Assembly: GCA_023393165.1 (NCBI GenBank)
Contig: JAEWMJ010000032.1
Location: 186,001-250,000, forward strand
DNA length: 64,000 bases
Direction: 5' to 3'
From: Bacillota bacterium
Lineage (GTDB): Bacteria > Bacillota > Clostridia > Christensenellales > Christensenellaceae
Shown here: positions 25,905 through 35,370 of the stretch, in pieces
Layout: each line of letters opens with the position of its first letter
Numbering within the stretch: the stretch's first letter is position 1
Notes under the pieces: model-generated
Told to the model about the DNA's origin: nothing
The model's database searches: none
Seen by the model: only the letters and a program-made list of their open reading frames with translations
Program-made: the position numbers and the translations under genes

Positions 25905-27574
25905 CTCGCTATTCCTTCGTTTTTCTTTATAACTTTTAGACGTTTCATAACGTCGTTTCCGCCGCGTCCAAAGATATCGTGCAGGTTTTTATATTCCGCG
26001 TAAAGCGCATCATATACCTTTTGGTTTTCTTTTTTGGGCAAATATACGGTATCTTTAAGTTTTCCCATTGAGGCTGCCGCTTCAAAAACAGTATCATACC
26101 CTCCTGCCTCACTTTTTGCCGCTACCGCTGCAAAAATTGCGCTTCCAAGGGCCGGGCCCTGCAAAGAACCCGCTATTTTGACCGGCATACCCAGAACATC
26201 GGCATAAATCTGCATCATCATGGCATTTTTCTGCGAAATTCCCCCGGATGCATAAAACTCCCGGACCGGTATCCCGTTTTGCTGAAATGTCTCGACAATC
26301 ATCCTGGTTCCATACGCCGTCGCTTCAATCAATGCGCGGTATATTTCTTCCGGTTTGGTTTGCAGGGTCATGCCCACTATCAGGCCGGTTAGATCGGCAT
26401 CAACAAGCACCGACCGGTTACCATTCCACCAATCCAGCGCGACCAGGCCGCTCTCACCCGCATTGAGCTTTTCCGCCTTTTCCGTAAGATAAATATGAAT
26501 GTCCTTGTTCTGCATATTGGCTTCCTTCCAATATGCCTGCGGCACACAATTTTCCGCAAACCAGGCGAAATGGTCACCCACGCAGGACTGCCCAGCCTCA
26601 TACCCGTAAAAACCCGGATACACGCCGTCCTTGACAACTCCGCACATACCCGGCACCATTTTTTCCGTATGGCCAACCATGATGTGGCATGTCGAGGTCC
26701 CTATGATCGCAAGCATCTTTCCCGGCCCGTCTATCTTAACAGCCGGCACGGTCACATGCGCGTCCACATTCGCAGCGGCTATGGCCGTTCCTTCTTTCAG
26801 CCCCGTCATTTTGGCCATTTTCTCAGTCAGGCCCCCCGCACGGGTCCCCAGCATGATCAAGGGATAATTAAGTTTTTCCGCCGCATATTGACTTAACCTT
26901 GGATCCAACGCTGCAAAAAATTCACCGGAGGGATAACCTTCCTCCGCGCTCCATAATCCCTTGTAGCCTGCCGTACAGTTATTTTTAGTCGCTTTGCCGC
27001 ATAATTGCCATACCACCCAATCTGCAGCTTCCATCCAATAGTCCATTGCCTCGTACAAATGCGGCGCCTCATCCAACAACTGCCATATTTTAGGCACCTG
27101 CCATTCAGAGGATATCTTGCCCCCGTAGCGGTCAAGCCATTTTTCACCCAAACGTTTGGCTGTCTCGTTTAATTTGTCCGCTTTATCCTGTGCGGCATGA
27201 TGCTTCCACAGTTTCACATACGCATGCGGCTCGCTTTTGTATTTGTCAATAAAACACAGGGGCGTTCCGTTTTTTAATACGGGCAAAACGGTGCAGGCTG
27301 TGAAATCAATGCCTATACCAATGACATCTTCCGGTTTCACTCCGCTTTTTTGAATAACTTCCGGAATGGTATGATAAAAGACTTCAAGGTAATCCTGCGG
27401 ATGCTGCAGCGCCCAATCCACGCCCAACAGCGTTCCGTCAGGCAACGCCGTATCCATTACCGCATGGGGATAACAATACACACTGTCCGCCATCTCGGCG
27501 CCTGTCTTTACATCCACCAGGACCGCACGGCCAGACAGGCTTCCAAAATCAATTCCAATCGTATACTTTGACAT
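25901..27574 (-). CDS. araB: L-ribulokinase
   Basis: This 557-residue FGGY kinase phosphorylates L-ribulose to L-ribulose-5-phosphate. Motifs are YTIGIDFGSLSGRAVLVDV at the N-terminus, AAANVDAHVTVPA with the catalytic aspartate, and ASGGISQKNAMMMQIYADVL near the C-terminus. ATG 27574 is preferred over the longer frame because it places the phosphate loop at residue 5 onward and has an AAGGAAGAGG site. It lies between araR and araA. Confidence 0.96.
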   Translation of the reverse strand: MSKYTIGIDFGSLSGRAVLVDVKTGAEMADSVYCYPHAVMDTALPDGTLLGVDWALQHPQDYLEVFYHTIPEVIQKSGVKPEDVIGIGIDFTACTVLPVLKNGTPLCFIDKYKSEPHAYVKLWKHHAAQDKADKLNETAKRLGEKWLDRYGGKISSEWQVPKIWQLLDEAPHLYEAMDYWMEAADWVVWQLCGKATKNNCTAGYKGLWSAEEGYPSGEFFAALDPRLSQYAAEKLNYPLIMLGTRAGGLTEKMAKMTGLKEGTAIAAANVDAHVTVPAVKIDGPGKMLAIIGTSTCHIMVGHTEKMVPGMCGVVKDGVYPGFYGYEAGQSCVGDHFAWFAENCVPQAYWKEANMQNKDIHIYLTEKAEKLNAGESGLVALDWWNGNRSVLVDADLTGLIVGMTLQTKPEEIYRALIEATAYGTRMIVETFQQNGIPVREFYASGGISQKNAMMMQIYADVLGMPVKIAGSLQGPALGSAIFAAVAAKSEAGGYDTVFEAAASMGKLKDTVYLPKKENQKVYDALYAEYKNLHDIFGRGGNDVMKRLKVIKKNEGIAR

Positions 27575-27587
27575 AAAGCCTCTTCCT

Positions 27588-28697
27588 TTATAATGTTTTA
27601 ATCGAATCCCTAACATGAATTTGCGGCGGCATATATTCCAGCCTTTTCTCCGGATCTTCCGTTCCCTTGATCAAGCCGATCAGCCGTTCCGCCGCGCGCT
27701 TTCCAAGGGTTTCCTTAGGATGCACAGCAGACGTAACGCCCGTAAAATTATTCATATCTTCCATAGTGTCGTCAAAACTTACCACAGAAATATCATCGGG
27801 TACTTTAATATTGCGCTGTTCAAACCTCTTTAAAAACTCCATCAAGGTCAGATCGTTATAACATACGAACGCTGTGCAGGAGCTTAATTCTTCCATAAAC
27901 GGGTCAATAGCCGCAATGGTATCCATAAAAAGGTCGATCGCGATTTTGGTTTGCGAAGACGAACTTCCAAACCAGCGTATATGCGATTCATCCACTTCAA
28001 TATTGGCTTCACATAATGCCCTTACATACCCGAAATACCGCCAGATTCCCTGAACATCATCATATTTAAAGAAACCCGCAATTTTTCTGTGCCCCGCATC
28101 AATCAGCATTTTAGTCATGTTATATGCGTACTCTTCATCCCGCATCAGAACGGCATTGCATGCAAAATTCGAGTAATAATTGTGGATAAATACGACCGGT
28201 ATATGCATTTCTTCAATTTTCTTATAATATATAACATTCGGACTTGGAAAAGCAGTCTTTACACCCTCCACGATCATCCCCGCAACATTCGTCTCAATCA
28301 TACGTTCCAAATAGTTTTTTTCGTTACGTATACGGTTATGACTGAAGCCCAGATCAATCCCATATCCTTCTCTTGTAAGCACCGGTTCTAAACCGCGTAA
28401 AACTCTGGAAAAAATATAATCGTAATTAAATGTTAAAAAGACCCCAACCGTTTTGGACTTTGGAGAAAGTCCATTTGCATTGACAAACGTTCCGCTCCCT
28501 TTCACCCGGGTTATTTTCTCTTCTGCAGCCAATTTATCGATCGCATTACGAACCGTTTGCCTGCTGATGCTAAATTTCTGACAAAGCATATTCTCAGATG
28601 GAAGTTTGTCCCCTTTTTGAAATTTCCCCATTTTAATATTATCGATTATCCACTCATAAACTGCCATGTATTTTAAATCCGCTTTGTTCTCTATCAC
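27588..28697 (-). CDS. araR: AraR-type arabinose-responsive repressor (GntR/LacI hybrid)
   Basis: This 369-residue regulator has an N-terminal GntR winged helix (KGDKLPSENMLCQKFSISRQ, then TVRNAIDKL) and a C-terminal LacI-type sugar-binding domain ending VISFD-like DISVVSFDDTMEDMNN. This combination is the hallmark of AraR, which represses arabinose genes until L-arabinose binds. It sits inside the operon it should control, ahead of araB, so it is probably autoregulated. The binding site is likely upstream of the first gene, near 34945. Confidence 0.92.
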   Translation of the reverse strand: MIENKADLKYMAVYEWIIDNIKMGKFQKGDKLPSENMLCQKFSISRQTVRNAIDKLAAEEKITRVKGSGTFVNANGLSPKSKTVGVFLTFNYDYIFSRVLRGLEPVLTREGYGIDLGFSHNRIRNEKNYLERMIETNVAGMIVEGVKTAFPSPNVIYYKKIEEMHIPVVFIHNYYSNFACNAVLMRDEEYAYNMTKMLIDAGHRKIAGFFKYDDVQGIWRYFGYVRALCEANIEVDESHIRWFGSSSSQTKIAIDLFMDTIAAIDPFMEELSSCTAFVCYNDLTLMEFLKRFEQRNIKVPDDISVVSFDDTMEDMNNFTGVTSAVHPKETLGKRAAERLIGLIKGTEDPEKRLEYMPPQIHVRDSIKTL

Positions 28698-28743
28698 AAC
28701 CGTCCTCCAAATAAAAACTTTATCTTAAATATAAAGCTTATTG

Positions 28744-30078
28744 CTACCGAAAATCAACCAAATATTTACTATTTGCCCGTATCAGCTCATCGGTCATTTC
28801 TTTGATATGATCCAGGTTCAAAACCGCGCCGGTAAGGGGATCCAGTTTGATTCCTTCATAAATATACCTTAATTTTTTTTCATTTGCGGCTTTAGCCATT
28901 AACTGATGCACATTGATATTGGAAATGTTGAGCGCGGCAAGCGCATCCGGCAATTTTCCGACATAACAAGGATGAATGCCTTCCGAGTCCGCATAACACG
29001 GCACCTCCACCACGCTGTCCTGCGGAAGATTTTCGATAAGCCCCGTATTCATTACGTTCAGATTCGCACGGAAAGGCTGCCCCGTAAGATTCGCATGAAT
29101 GATCTTTGGCGCATATTCAAATGTCTTTTCAATAGGTATGTCCTGTTTGCCCGCAATCAACTTTTTCAATTCTTCAAAATACACATCCGCCGACATTTCG
29201 AAATCCAGCCACCATCTTCTTTGGACATGCAAATCTTCCACCGCCTTCTTGTTTTTGCGGTAGTACGGCAAATATTCAGACATATGAAACGGCGATTCTG
29301 AAACGAAGTACCCGAAATGCTTCATAACGTTAAAACGCACGCTGTCGATGACTTCGACCCCCATTTTGCTGTAATCCGGCTCGAACTTGGACAGGGCAAT
29401 GATTTTTTCTTCTGTTTGGGAAATTTTAAACAGATCGGGGTAAGCGTCTTTTCCATTCACCTTATACTGTAAAAACCAATCCATATGATTGATGCCGGCG
29501 GCCCAAAAAGAAACATGCTCGCGCGGAACTTGCAGATAAGCGGATAATTGAAGAGCCGTGCTTTGCACGTTGTGGCAAAAACCAAATATTTTTATAGAGG
29601 TTTGCTTATTTAACGCGAGGCACAGCGGAGCCATCGGATTTGTATAGTTGAATAAATAAGCATCCGGACATAATTCCTCCATGTCTTTGCAGATTCGCAA
29701 AATTTCAGGATACGCGCGCAGGCACCTGAACATCCCTCCCGGCCCGATAATATCGCCTATCGCCTGATAGACGCCATATTTATCCGCAATCTCCAAATCT
29801 TCCTTGTACCTGAGCGCGCCTCCGACATTGATGGTATTGATGACATAAGCCGCACCCGCAAGAACGTCGCGGCGACGGTCGGCCGACTCAATCCGGATTG
29901 ATTTGCCTACTTGGCTGCACATCTTTTGCGCGACCTGATCCATTACCTTTAATTTTTCAGTATTGATATCTACAAGAGCAATCGTATCAATCCGGATTTC
30001 ATCATCCAATAAAAGGTCCCCTATTAACTTTTTGGCAAACATAGCGCTTCCCGCGCCAATAATCACAACTTTTGCCAT
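28744..30078 (-). CDS. GH4-family NAD-dependent glycosidase (alpha-galactosidase-like)
   Basis: This 444-residue enzyme belongs to the GH4 family, which cleaves glycosides by an NAD+ and metal-dependent redox mechanism. It shows the Rossmann start VVIIGAGSAMFAKKLIGDLL, the NYTNPMA motif, the metal-binding cysteine in GFCHNVQ and histidine in AAGINHMDWF. The CH-N-V signature fits the MelA-like branch. It is cytosolic, with no signal peptide. It lies between the importer and araR, so its product is probably arabinose or galactose released from an imported glycoside. Confidence 0.88.
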   Translation of the reverse strand: MAKVVIIGAGSAMFAKKLIGDLLLDDEIRIDTIALVDINTEKLKVMDQVAQKMCSQVGKSIRIESADRRRDVLAGAAYVINTINVGGALRYKEDLEIADKYGVYQAIGDIIGPGGMFRCLRAYPEILRICKDMEELCPDAYLFNYTNPMAPLCLALNKQTSIKIFGFCHNVQSTALQLSAYLQVPREHVSFWAAGINHMDWFLQYKVNGKDAYPDLFKISQTEEKIIALSKFEPDYSKMGVEVIDSVRFNVMKHFGYFVSESPFHMSEYLPYYRKNKKAVEDLHVQRRWWLDFEMSADVYFEELKKLIAGKQDIPIEKTFEYAPKIIHANLTGQPFRANLNVMNTGLIENLPQDSVVEVPCYADSEGIHPCYVGKLPDALAALNISNINVHQLMAKAANEKKLRYIYEGIKLDPLTGAVLNLDHIKEMTDELIRANSKYLVDFR

Positions 30079-30105
30079 CTTATTATCCTCCTCTATTTCG
30101 GTATA

Positions 30106-31032
30106 TTATTTGCTGACAAGCCCACTCTTGCGATCCATCGTACCGGCTACCACAACAAGAAAAACGATGCCCTTGATCAGTTGCTGAGTTGTGGTATCCA
30201 CGCCGATCAAAACGAGCCCATTTGTTAAAATCGCAAGCAAAACCGCGCCGATTACAACGCTTGAAAATTTCGACCGTGCTCCGCCGGATACAGGCAACCC
30301 GCCTAATACAAGAGCTATCAGCACATTGGTTTCCAATAATTGACCTGTGTTTGCGGTTGCCGTTCCTACACGGATAACGGTCAGATATGCTGCGACCGCG
30401 GCAAAAAACCCTGCAAGCGCAAAGGCCATTACTTTAACTTTATTTACATGAATGCCTGAGTAAGCCGCCGCTTTCTCTCCTGCTCCGATGGCCCTGCATG
30501 CTTTCCCAAATTTGGTATAACGGAACAGGAAAAAAGCTCCCACAAGCACTGCGGCCAGTATGGGTATTTTTACCCACAGCGTGTCATAATCATATAATTC
30601 GAACGGAACCTGTATCGCTTCCTCTCTGGTTAAAAAAATGGTCAGGCCCCGCAGAATAACCATTGTACAAATCGTTACGATAAACGAAGGCATCCTCATT
30701 CTAGTATGCAAAAGGCCGTTTGCACATCCGATTCCAATTCCGGCTGCCAATGTCAGCACGATTGACAAAGGTATATTCACTTTTGCGGCGCTTGCCGCGA
30801 CGATACATGTAATACCCAGGATACCGCCCTGAGAAAAATCAAGTCCTCCCATTGTCATAACAAATAAAACGCCCGTGCTGGATATCATTATCATAATGCA
30901 CTGTTCAAAAATCAATTGTATATTGTTTGGCGCAATCAGTTTACCGGACGACAGGATGGTAAATGGTATGATTACGATAATCAAACCCAAATATGGTATG
31001 ATATTTTTAATTGTATTCTTATTAATCGTCAT
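30106..31032 (-). CDS. ABC sugar transporter permease (RbsC family), arabinose operon, second permease
   Basis: This 308-residue integral membrane protein has eight to ten hydrophobic segments and the signature TMGGLDFSQGGILGITCIVA. It pairs with the permease at 32.6 kb. A GCGGGGGAAA site precedes the start. It ends 27 bp before the GH4 gene, so import and hydrolysis are in one transcript. Confidence 0.9.
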   Translation of the reverse strand: MTINKNTIKNIIPYLGLIIVIIPFTILSSGKLIAPNNIQLIFEQCIMIMISSTGVLFVMTMGGLDFSQGGILGITCIVAASAAKVNIPLSIVLTLAAGIGIGCANGLLHTRMRMPSFIVTICTMVILRGLTIFLTREEAIQVPFELYDYDTLWVKIPILAAVLVGAFFLFRYTKFGKACRAIGAGEKAAAYSGIHVNKVKVMAFALAGFFAAVAAYLTVIRVGTATANTGQLLETNVLIALVLGGLPVSGGARSKFSSVVIGAVLLAILTNGLVLIGVDTTTQQLIKGIVFLVVVAGTMDRKSGLVSK

Positions 31033-31045
31033 AGTTTTTCCCCCG

Positions 31046-32554
31046 CTAAATCATGCAATGTATGATTTTTTCTTCATTCAGGTCTTCACTTCTGCCAAAT
31101 TCACCCGATATCGCGCCATTTTTTATAATCAATATCCGGTCACTCATGCCGATTAATTCAAGCATCTCTTCCGAAATCAGGATAATGGATTTCCCTTGTG
31201 CTTTTAAGTTTTCCATCAGCTCGTAAATCGCGGCTTTTACCATTACGTCTATCCCACGGGTAGGACTGTCCAATACCAAAATATCGGATCCTCTGGCCAG
31301 CCATTTGGCCAAAGCCACTTTTTGCTTGTTGCCTCCGCTCAAGTCTGAGACAAACTGTTTGACGGACTGCATTTTCAAAGACAGCCGTGTCACATATTCG
31401 GTTGAATAGCGGTATTCTTTTTTGGGCGAAATATAAGGACCGGACTGCAATTTATCAAGACTGCTGATACATACGTTATCCATAATGGAGGCTTGCGTAA
31501 TAAGCGCTTCCTGATCCCTGTTTTTGGAAACATACCCCATCCCTTCCGATATCGCCTGAGGAATATTTTTGATTGCAATGCCCTTTTCTTTTAACGTGAC
31601 CGTACCTTTTGCATCGGACAGAGCCCCGAACAAGACCTTTCCGATTTCATGCATTCCCGAATCGCTGAGTCCGCCAATACCTAAAATTTCTCCTTTGTGG
31701 AGCTCAAAATCGATATCATGCAAGATACCTTCGACCGTTACGTTACGCACCTCAAGCACCACTTCATCCGAAATAGGGGTTCCGAAATCTTCTCTGTAAT
31801 ATCTTTCATTGAGTTCCCGCCCAACCATCAGGCGTTTTAAATCATTTTCATCTAAATTTCCATCCAGATTCTGCACCGTATCAATATATTTACCGTCCCG
31901 GAACACAGTGATGTTATTGCAGAAATCCAACACTTCCTGCAAATCGTGTGAAATGAATATAACCGAATTACCTTCCTGCCGCATGCTTCTCATCAAATCA
32001 TAAAGCCTGTTTCTTCCCTTCTGCGAGAGAGCGGTGGTCGTTTCATCAATAATAATTAATTGCGGATTAAAATATACGGCTCTTACTAATTCGACGAGCT
32101 TTCTTTCCTCAAAAGTATAGTTTGCAATATTCTGAGCCGGATCAATATCATCAAGACCAAATTTCTTAAGCTGTTCTTTGGCCATATCATTCATTTTTTT
32201 AATATTTTTGATTCCGTTGCGCATGAAAGCGTCTTCGTTTCCAAAAAAAATGTTTTCGGCAACCGTCAGCCCTTCCAGCGTGCACATCTCTTGCACGACC
32301 ATGCTAATGCCTTTTTTATTTGCGCTGTTTTGGTTTGCAGGCACATAGGGTTGATTTTCAAAAAGCATTTCCCCACTGTCCGGGGCCTGAATACCGGATA
32401 TAATAGACGAAATAGTTGATTTGCCCGATCCGTTCTCGCCAATCAGCCCTCTGATTTCGCCTTTATATAGATCAAACGAAACATGATCTACCGCTTTTGT
32501 CGGGCCAAATGTTTTGCATATGTCTTTTATCTGCATCAATACTTCTTTTTCCAT
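31046..32554 (-). CDS. ABC sugar transporter ATPase (duplicated cassettes), arabinose operon
   Basis: This 502-residue protein has two ATP-binding cassettes. The first has Walker A GENGSGKST, Walker B QLIIIDETTTAL (glutamate followed by T rather than P) and VIFISHDLQEV. The second has the degenerate loop GGLSDSGMHEI and signature DLSGGNKQK. It energises uptake of the operon's saccharide. AGGAGAGGAG lies upstream of the start. Confidence 0.93.
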   Translation of the reverse strand: MEKEVLMQIKDICKTFGPTKAVDHVSFDLYKGEIRGLIGENGSGKSTISSIISGIQAPDSGEMLFENQPYVPANQNSANKKGISMVVQEMCTLEGLTVAENIFFGNEDAFMRNGIKNIKKMNDMAKEQLKKFGLDDIDPAQNIANYTFEERKLVELVRAVYFNPQLIIIDETTTALSQKGRNRLYDLMRSMRQEGNSVIFISHDLQEVLDFCNNITVFRDGKYIDTVQNLDGNLDENDLKRLMVGRELNERYYREDFGTPISDEVVLEVRNVTVEGILHDIDFELHKGEILGIGGLSDSGMHEIGKVLFGALSDAKGTVTLKEKGIAIKNIPQAISEGMGYVSKNRDQEALITQASIMDNVCISSLDKLQSGPYISPKKEYRYSTEYVTRLSLKMQSVKQFVSDLSGGNKQKVALAKWLARGSDILVLDSPTRGIDVMVKAAIYELMENLKAQGKSIILISEEMLELIGMSDRILIIKNGAISGEFGRSEDLNEEKIIHCMI

Positions 32555-32578
32555 TGATAACTCCTCTCCTGCGTTATC

Positions 32579-33508
32579 CTATTTGACCACTTCATATTTT
32601 TTACTGGTTACGGATGTCAGGCCGACAATAATCAGCAGCGTAAACCCGACCACTACGTCTTGCAAGGTAGCGTCAATCCCATTAGTCATAAGGCCGTTCA
32701 CAATCATGGAAATAACAAATTCACCTACAATAATTGCAAGAATAGGATTTACATACTTTCTTAATGCAATCCCTATAAAACATCCCATGATGGGAGTAAA
32801 ATTTCTGGCCATACTGTTCATGTTAATTGCGGGCGCAACAGACGAACCATAGCTTAAAACCACCACGCTCATAATACCTGCAAATAAGCCGCAAAGCATA
32901 AATCCGATGGTTTTGTAACGGTCAATATTCACACCCATATTTTTTGCGATTGTTTCATTGCTGCCAATGGCGCTGATATATACCCCGACTTTTGTATACC
33001 GCAATAAAAAGTAAGCCAGAACGAATGCAATCACACTGATAATCACATTGTACGGAGCCCTGCCCAATTCTCTCAGAACCGGGTCCAATGTCAAAACCGA
33101 TCCCCCGCACACATAGGTTCCTATACATTCATATATGATGAGCAATCCAACCGTTATAATAATGGAAGGAATCTTTAACCTGGTATATAAAATTCCGTTT
33201 GCCAGCCCCAATACGGTCCCGACCGCGATCCCCCCAAAAAGAAGACCGGCATAGCCGAATACTGTAGATAAGAGGCACCCGACAATAGCGCTTAAAATGA
33301 TATTGGCTCCAATGCTAAAATCAAACATCCCCATTGTCAGGATAAAATAAAACCCACAAGCTGCAACCGATTGCAAAAAGCTCTGCTGAACCAGTATAAA
33401 CATGCTGTCGGGGCTGCCAAACCGAGCAGGTTGCATGATTTTGAAAATAAGATAGGTCGCAATAATCATTACAGCTAGGATGGAATATCCTTTTGCTTTT
33501 TCTTTCAT
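32579..33508 (-). CDS. ABC sugar transporter permease (RbsC family), arabinose operon, first permease
   Basis: This 309-residue membrane protein has the signature TMGMFDFSIGANIILSAIVG and multiple helices. It has a weak ribosome-binding site and lies beyond a strong hairpin after the binding-protein gene, consistent with lower expression than that protein. It forms a heterodimer with the permease at 30.1 kb. Confidence 0.9.
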   Translation of the reverse strand: MKEKAKGYSILAVMIIATYLIFKIMQPARFGSPDSMFILVQQSFLQSVAACGFYFILTMGMFDFSIGANIILSAIVGCLLSTVFGYAGLLFGGIAVGTVLGLANGILYTRLKIPSIIITVGLLIIYECIGTYVCGGSVLTLDPVLRELGRAPYNVIISVIAFVLAYFLLRYTKVGVYISAIGSNETIAKNMGVNIDRYKTIGFMLCGLFAGIMSVVVLSYGSSVAPAINMNSMARNFTPIMGCFIGIALRKYVNPILAIIVGEFVISMIVNGLMTNGIDATLQDVVVGFTLLIIVGLTSVTSKKYEVVK

Positions 33509-33522
33509 AATTTTATAGCCTG

Positions 33523-33569
33523 CCTTTGATTAATTTAATCAAGGCAGAGTGTAAACACTCTACCTTGAT
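33523..33569 (-). terminator. Hairpin between binding-protein and permease genes, with an overlapping alternative stem
   Basis: ATCAAGG-C-AGAGTGT pairs with ACACTCT-A-CCTTGAT (33538-33569), a 14-bp stem with one mismatch and a two-base loop. A second palindrome, TTGATTAATTTAATCAA, overlaps its end, so the two stems cannot form together. Partial termination or mRNA processing favouring the binding protein is likely; the second stem may be incidental. Confidence 0.7.
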
Positions 33570-33588
33570 CCTGCTTTAAAAACGGTTG

Positions 33589-34794
33589 TCAGTCAATCTG
33601 CCCTTCATGACGGGTCATTACATCTTCCAGAGATAAATTCGCTGCCGCCGCTTTTAAATCGTCAAGCGTTGTCTGCGGATTAAACGTAATGGCAAGATTC
33701 TTTATTTCTTCTGTATTGAACGGAGGGATTTCTCCTTCAAACCACTTTTGATAATTACGGTAATCATCCGGAGAAGATACGTAAATCATAGGATGATTGA
33801 TTTCAATCGGGAATTCGGCCGGATCATATGCTCCATTGATTGCATTGTAAACCAGCATAAAGGAGAAGAACGGATCCGTCCAGTGCCCGCCGGACATAGC
33901 AGATACCTTTCCCGCCTCCAGGTCTTCCGCCAGCGTTGTTGTAAAATCAGTGGACACAACGACAATTTTGCCAGTTTTCCCATTGTTCTCAATGGCGTTC
34001 ATGGTTCCCGAGAGCGGCTCTCCGCCGCCGCCTACCACCGCGATTCCATCCAATTCAGGGTAAGACGATAAAAAGCTGTTAGCTGCAGTAGCGCCCTCTT
34101 CGGCAGTAAGGCATTCCCATTGTTCCGCAAGAATATTGATCCCTTTTTCCTTAAATGCCGCAACATACCCCGTATATCTCGTCTCTGCGGTCAAATCTCC
34201 ATGATTATAACTGATAATACCTACATTTTTGCAGCCTTTGTCCGCCATAATCAACCCAAGGTTGTATCCTACGTCGTATTCATTTTCACAGGTTCTGCCC
34301 ACAAAATAATCCGATTGGTCAGCCAGCGCTTTCACATCTTCATCGCTGATTGTCCTGAAAAATTGTGCAAGATACACACCGTTATCCTGACAGGTTTTAA
34401 TAACCTTAGGCATTTGCCCGTCCGCCGAATTGCATATGATAATGCCCTTGCATCCGCTTGCCACAAGGTTCTCCACGCTGGATACTACAGCATCGGTATC
34501 AAAATTCGTTGCGGCATATTCCACTTCAACGCCCAAGGCATCTGCCGCATAATCGATCATACCGGAAACCGTTTTGCCCAGCGGGTCTGCCGTTCCCCAA
34601 ATGGAAACGCCGATCTTGATGGACTTCTCGTTTGTTGCGTTTTGCGTTTCCCCTTCCGAAACCTGCGAGACCGCCTCAGATGCAGCCGGTGTTCCGGTTG
34701 CTTCCCCTGCCGCAGAAGACGCAGGCGCACATCCCGCAAAAAGAGACAGCGCCAAAACAACGGCCAGCGCAGCAATTAAGATTTTTTTCTTCAT
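33589..34794 (-). CDS. Sugar-binding lipoprotein of ABC importer, arabinose operon
   Basis: This 401-residue extracytoplasmic lipoprotein has signal MKKKILIAALAVVLALSLFA with lipid-modified Cys22, a Ser/Ala/Glu-rich linker to about residue 55, and a type-1 periplasmic-binding fold from SIKIGVSIWGTADPLGKTV onward. AAGGAGG lies before the start. As the first gene of the operon it is presumably the most abundant product. Given the GH36 and GH4 enzymes downstream, the ligand is more likely an arabinose-containing glycoside than free arabinose. Confidence 0.9.
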   Translation of the reverse strand: MKKKILIAALAVVLALSLFAGCAPASSAAGEATGTPAASEAVSQVSEGETQNATNEKSIKIGVSIWGTADPLGKTVSGMIDYAADALGVEVEYAATNFDTDAVVSSVENLVASGCKGIIICNSADGQMPKVIKTCQDNGVYLAQFFRTISDEDVKALADQSDYFVGRTCENEYDVGYNLGLIMADKGCKNVGIISYNHGDLTAETRYTGYVAAFKEKGINILAEQWECLTAEEGATAANSFLSSYPELDGIAVVGGGGEPLSGTMNAIENNGKTGKIVVVSTDFTTTLAEDLEAGKVSAMSGGHWTDPFFSFMLVYNAINGAYDPAEFPIEINHPMIYVSSPDDYRNYQKWFEGEIPPFNTEEIKNLAITFNPQTTLDDLKAAAANLSLEDVMTRHEGQID

Positions 34795-34931
34795 CGTTTT
34801 TTCCTCCTTATTTTAATTCACCATCAATGGCAAACTTAAAGACAAAGTGTTTTTCGATTCCGTTTGTGATTGAAGCTGTTTTTGTTTGATGTTCTTACCT
34901 CGTTATTAGACTAACACTTATCAAATACATG

Positions 34932-34958
34932 TGTCAATACATCTTGTCTTGCACGACA
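34932..34958 (-). promoter_or_regulatory. Putative promoter -35 element and adjoining operator of the arabinose operon
   Basis: On the minus strand TTGACA (34932-34937) could be a -35 box; the matching -10 about 18 bp downstream is poor. Directly upstream is TGTCTTGCACGACA (34945-34958), a palindrome with a single mismatched pair, placed as an AraR operator might be. It does not match the B. subtilis AraR consensus closely. The 576-bp gap to 35370 is AT-rich and otherwise empty. Confidence 0.45.
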
Positions 34959-35370
34959 GATTAGTTGTACTTAATATTGTTTTTTAATTATATAAAGTTG
35001 TATTTTTTATGGTATATATTTACGGAATTGGAATCCATTATGGCATTAATTTTTTTATCTCCATAAAAAGCAAATCCAACATATTTAAAACATCATTGAC
35101 AACTTGTTATATTTGGAATTCAGAGCAGATAAGGTATAATTAAGAGATTAACGTAATTTCTTGTAAATAATTGTATACAACAGTATAATTATGTTGCAGA
35201 GAACTCTTTAAAATTATTTATTTTATAGAAGGTTCAATGGCTAAATTAGTAAAGGATCAATGCTATTAAATAGAAGCAATTATTCGCAGCGATTGTTTTA
35301 GAATTATTTTAAATTGATGATTTTTAATCGGTAAATATTAATTTTTTTAGAATGGAGCACAATAAATAAT

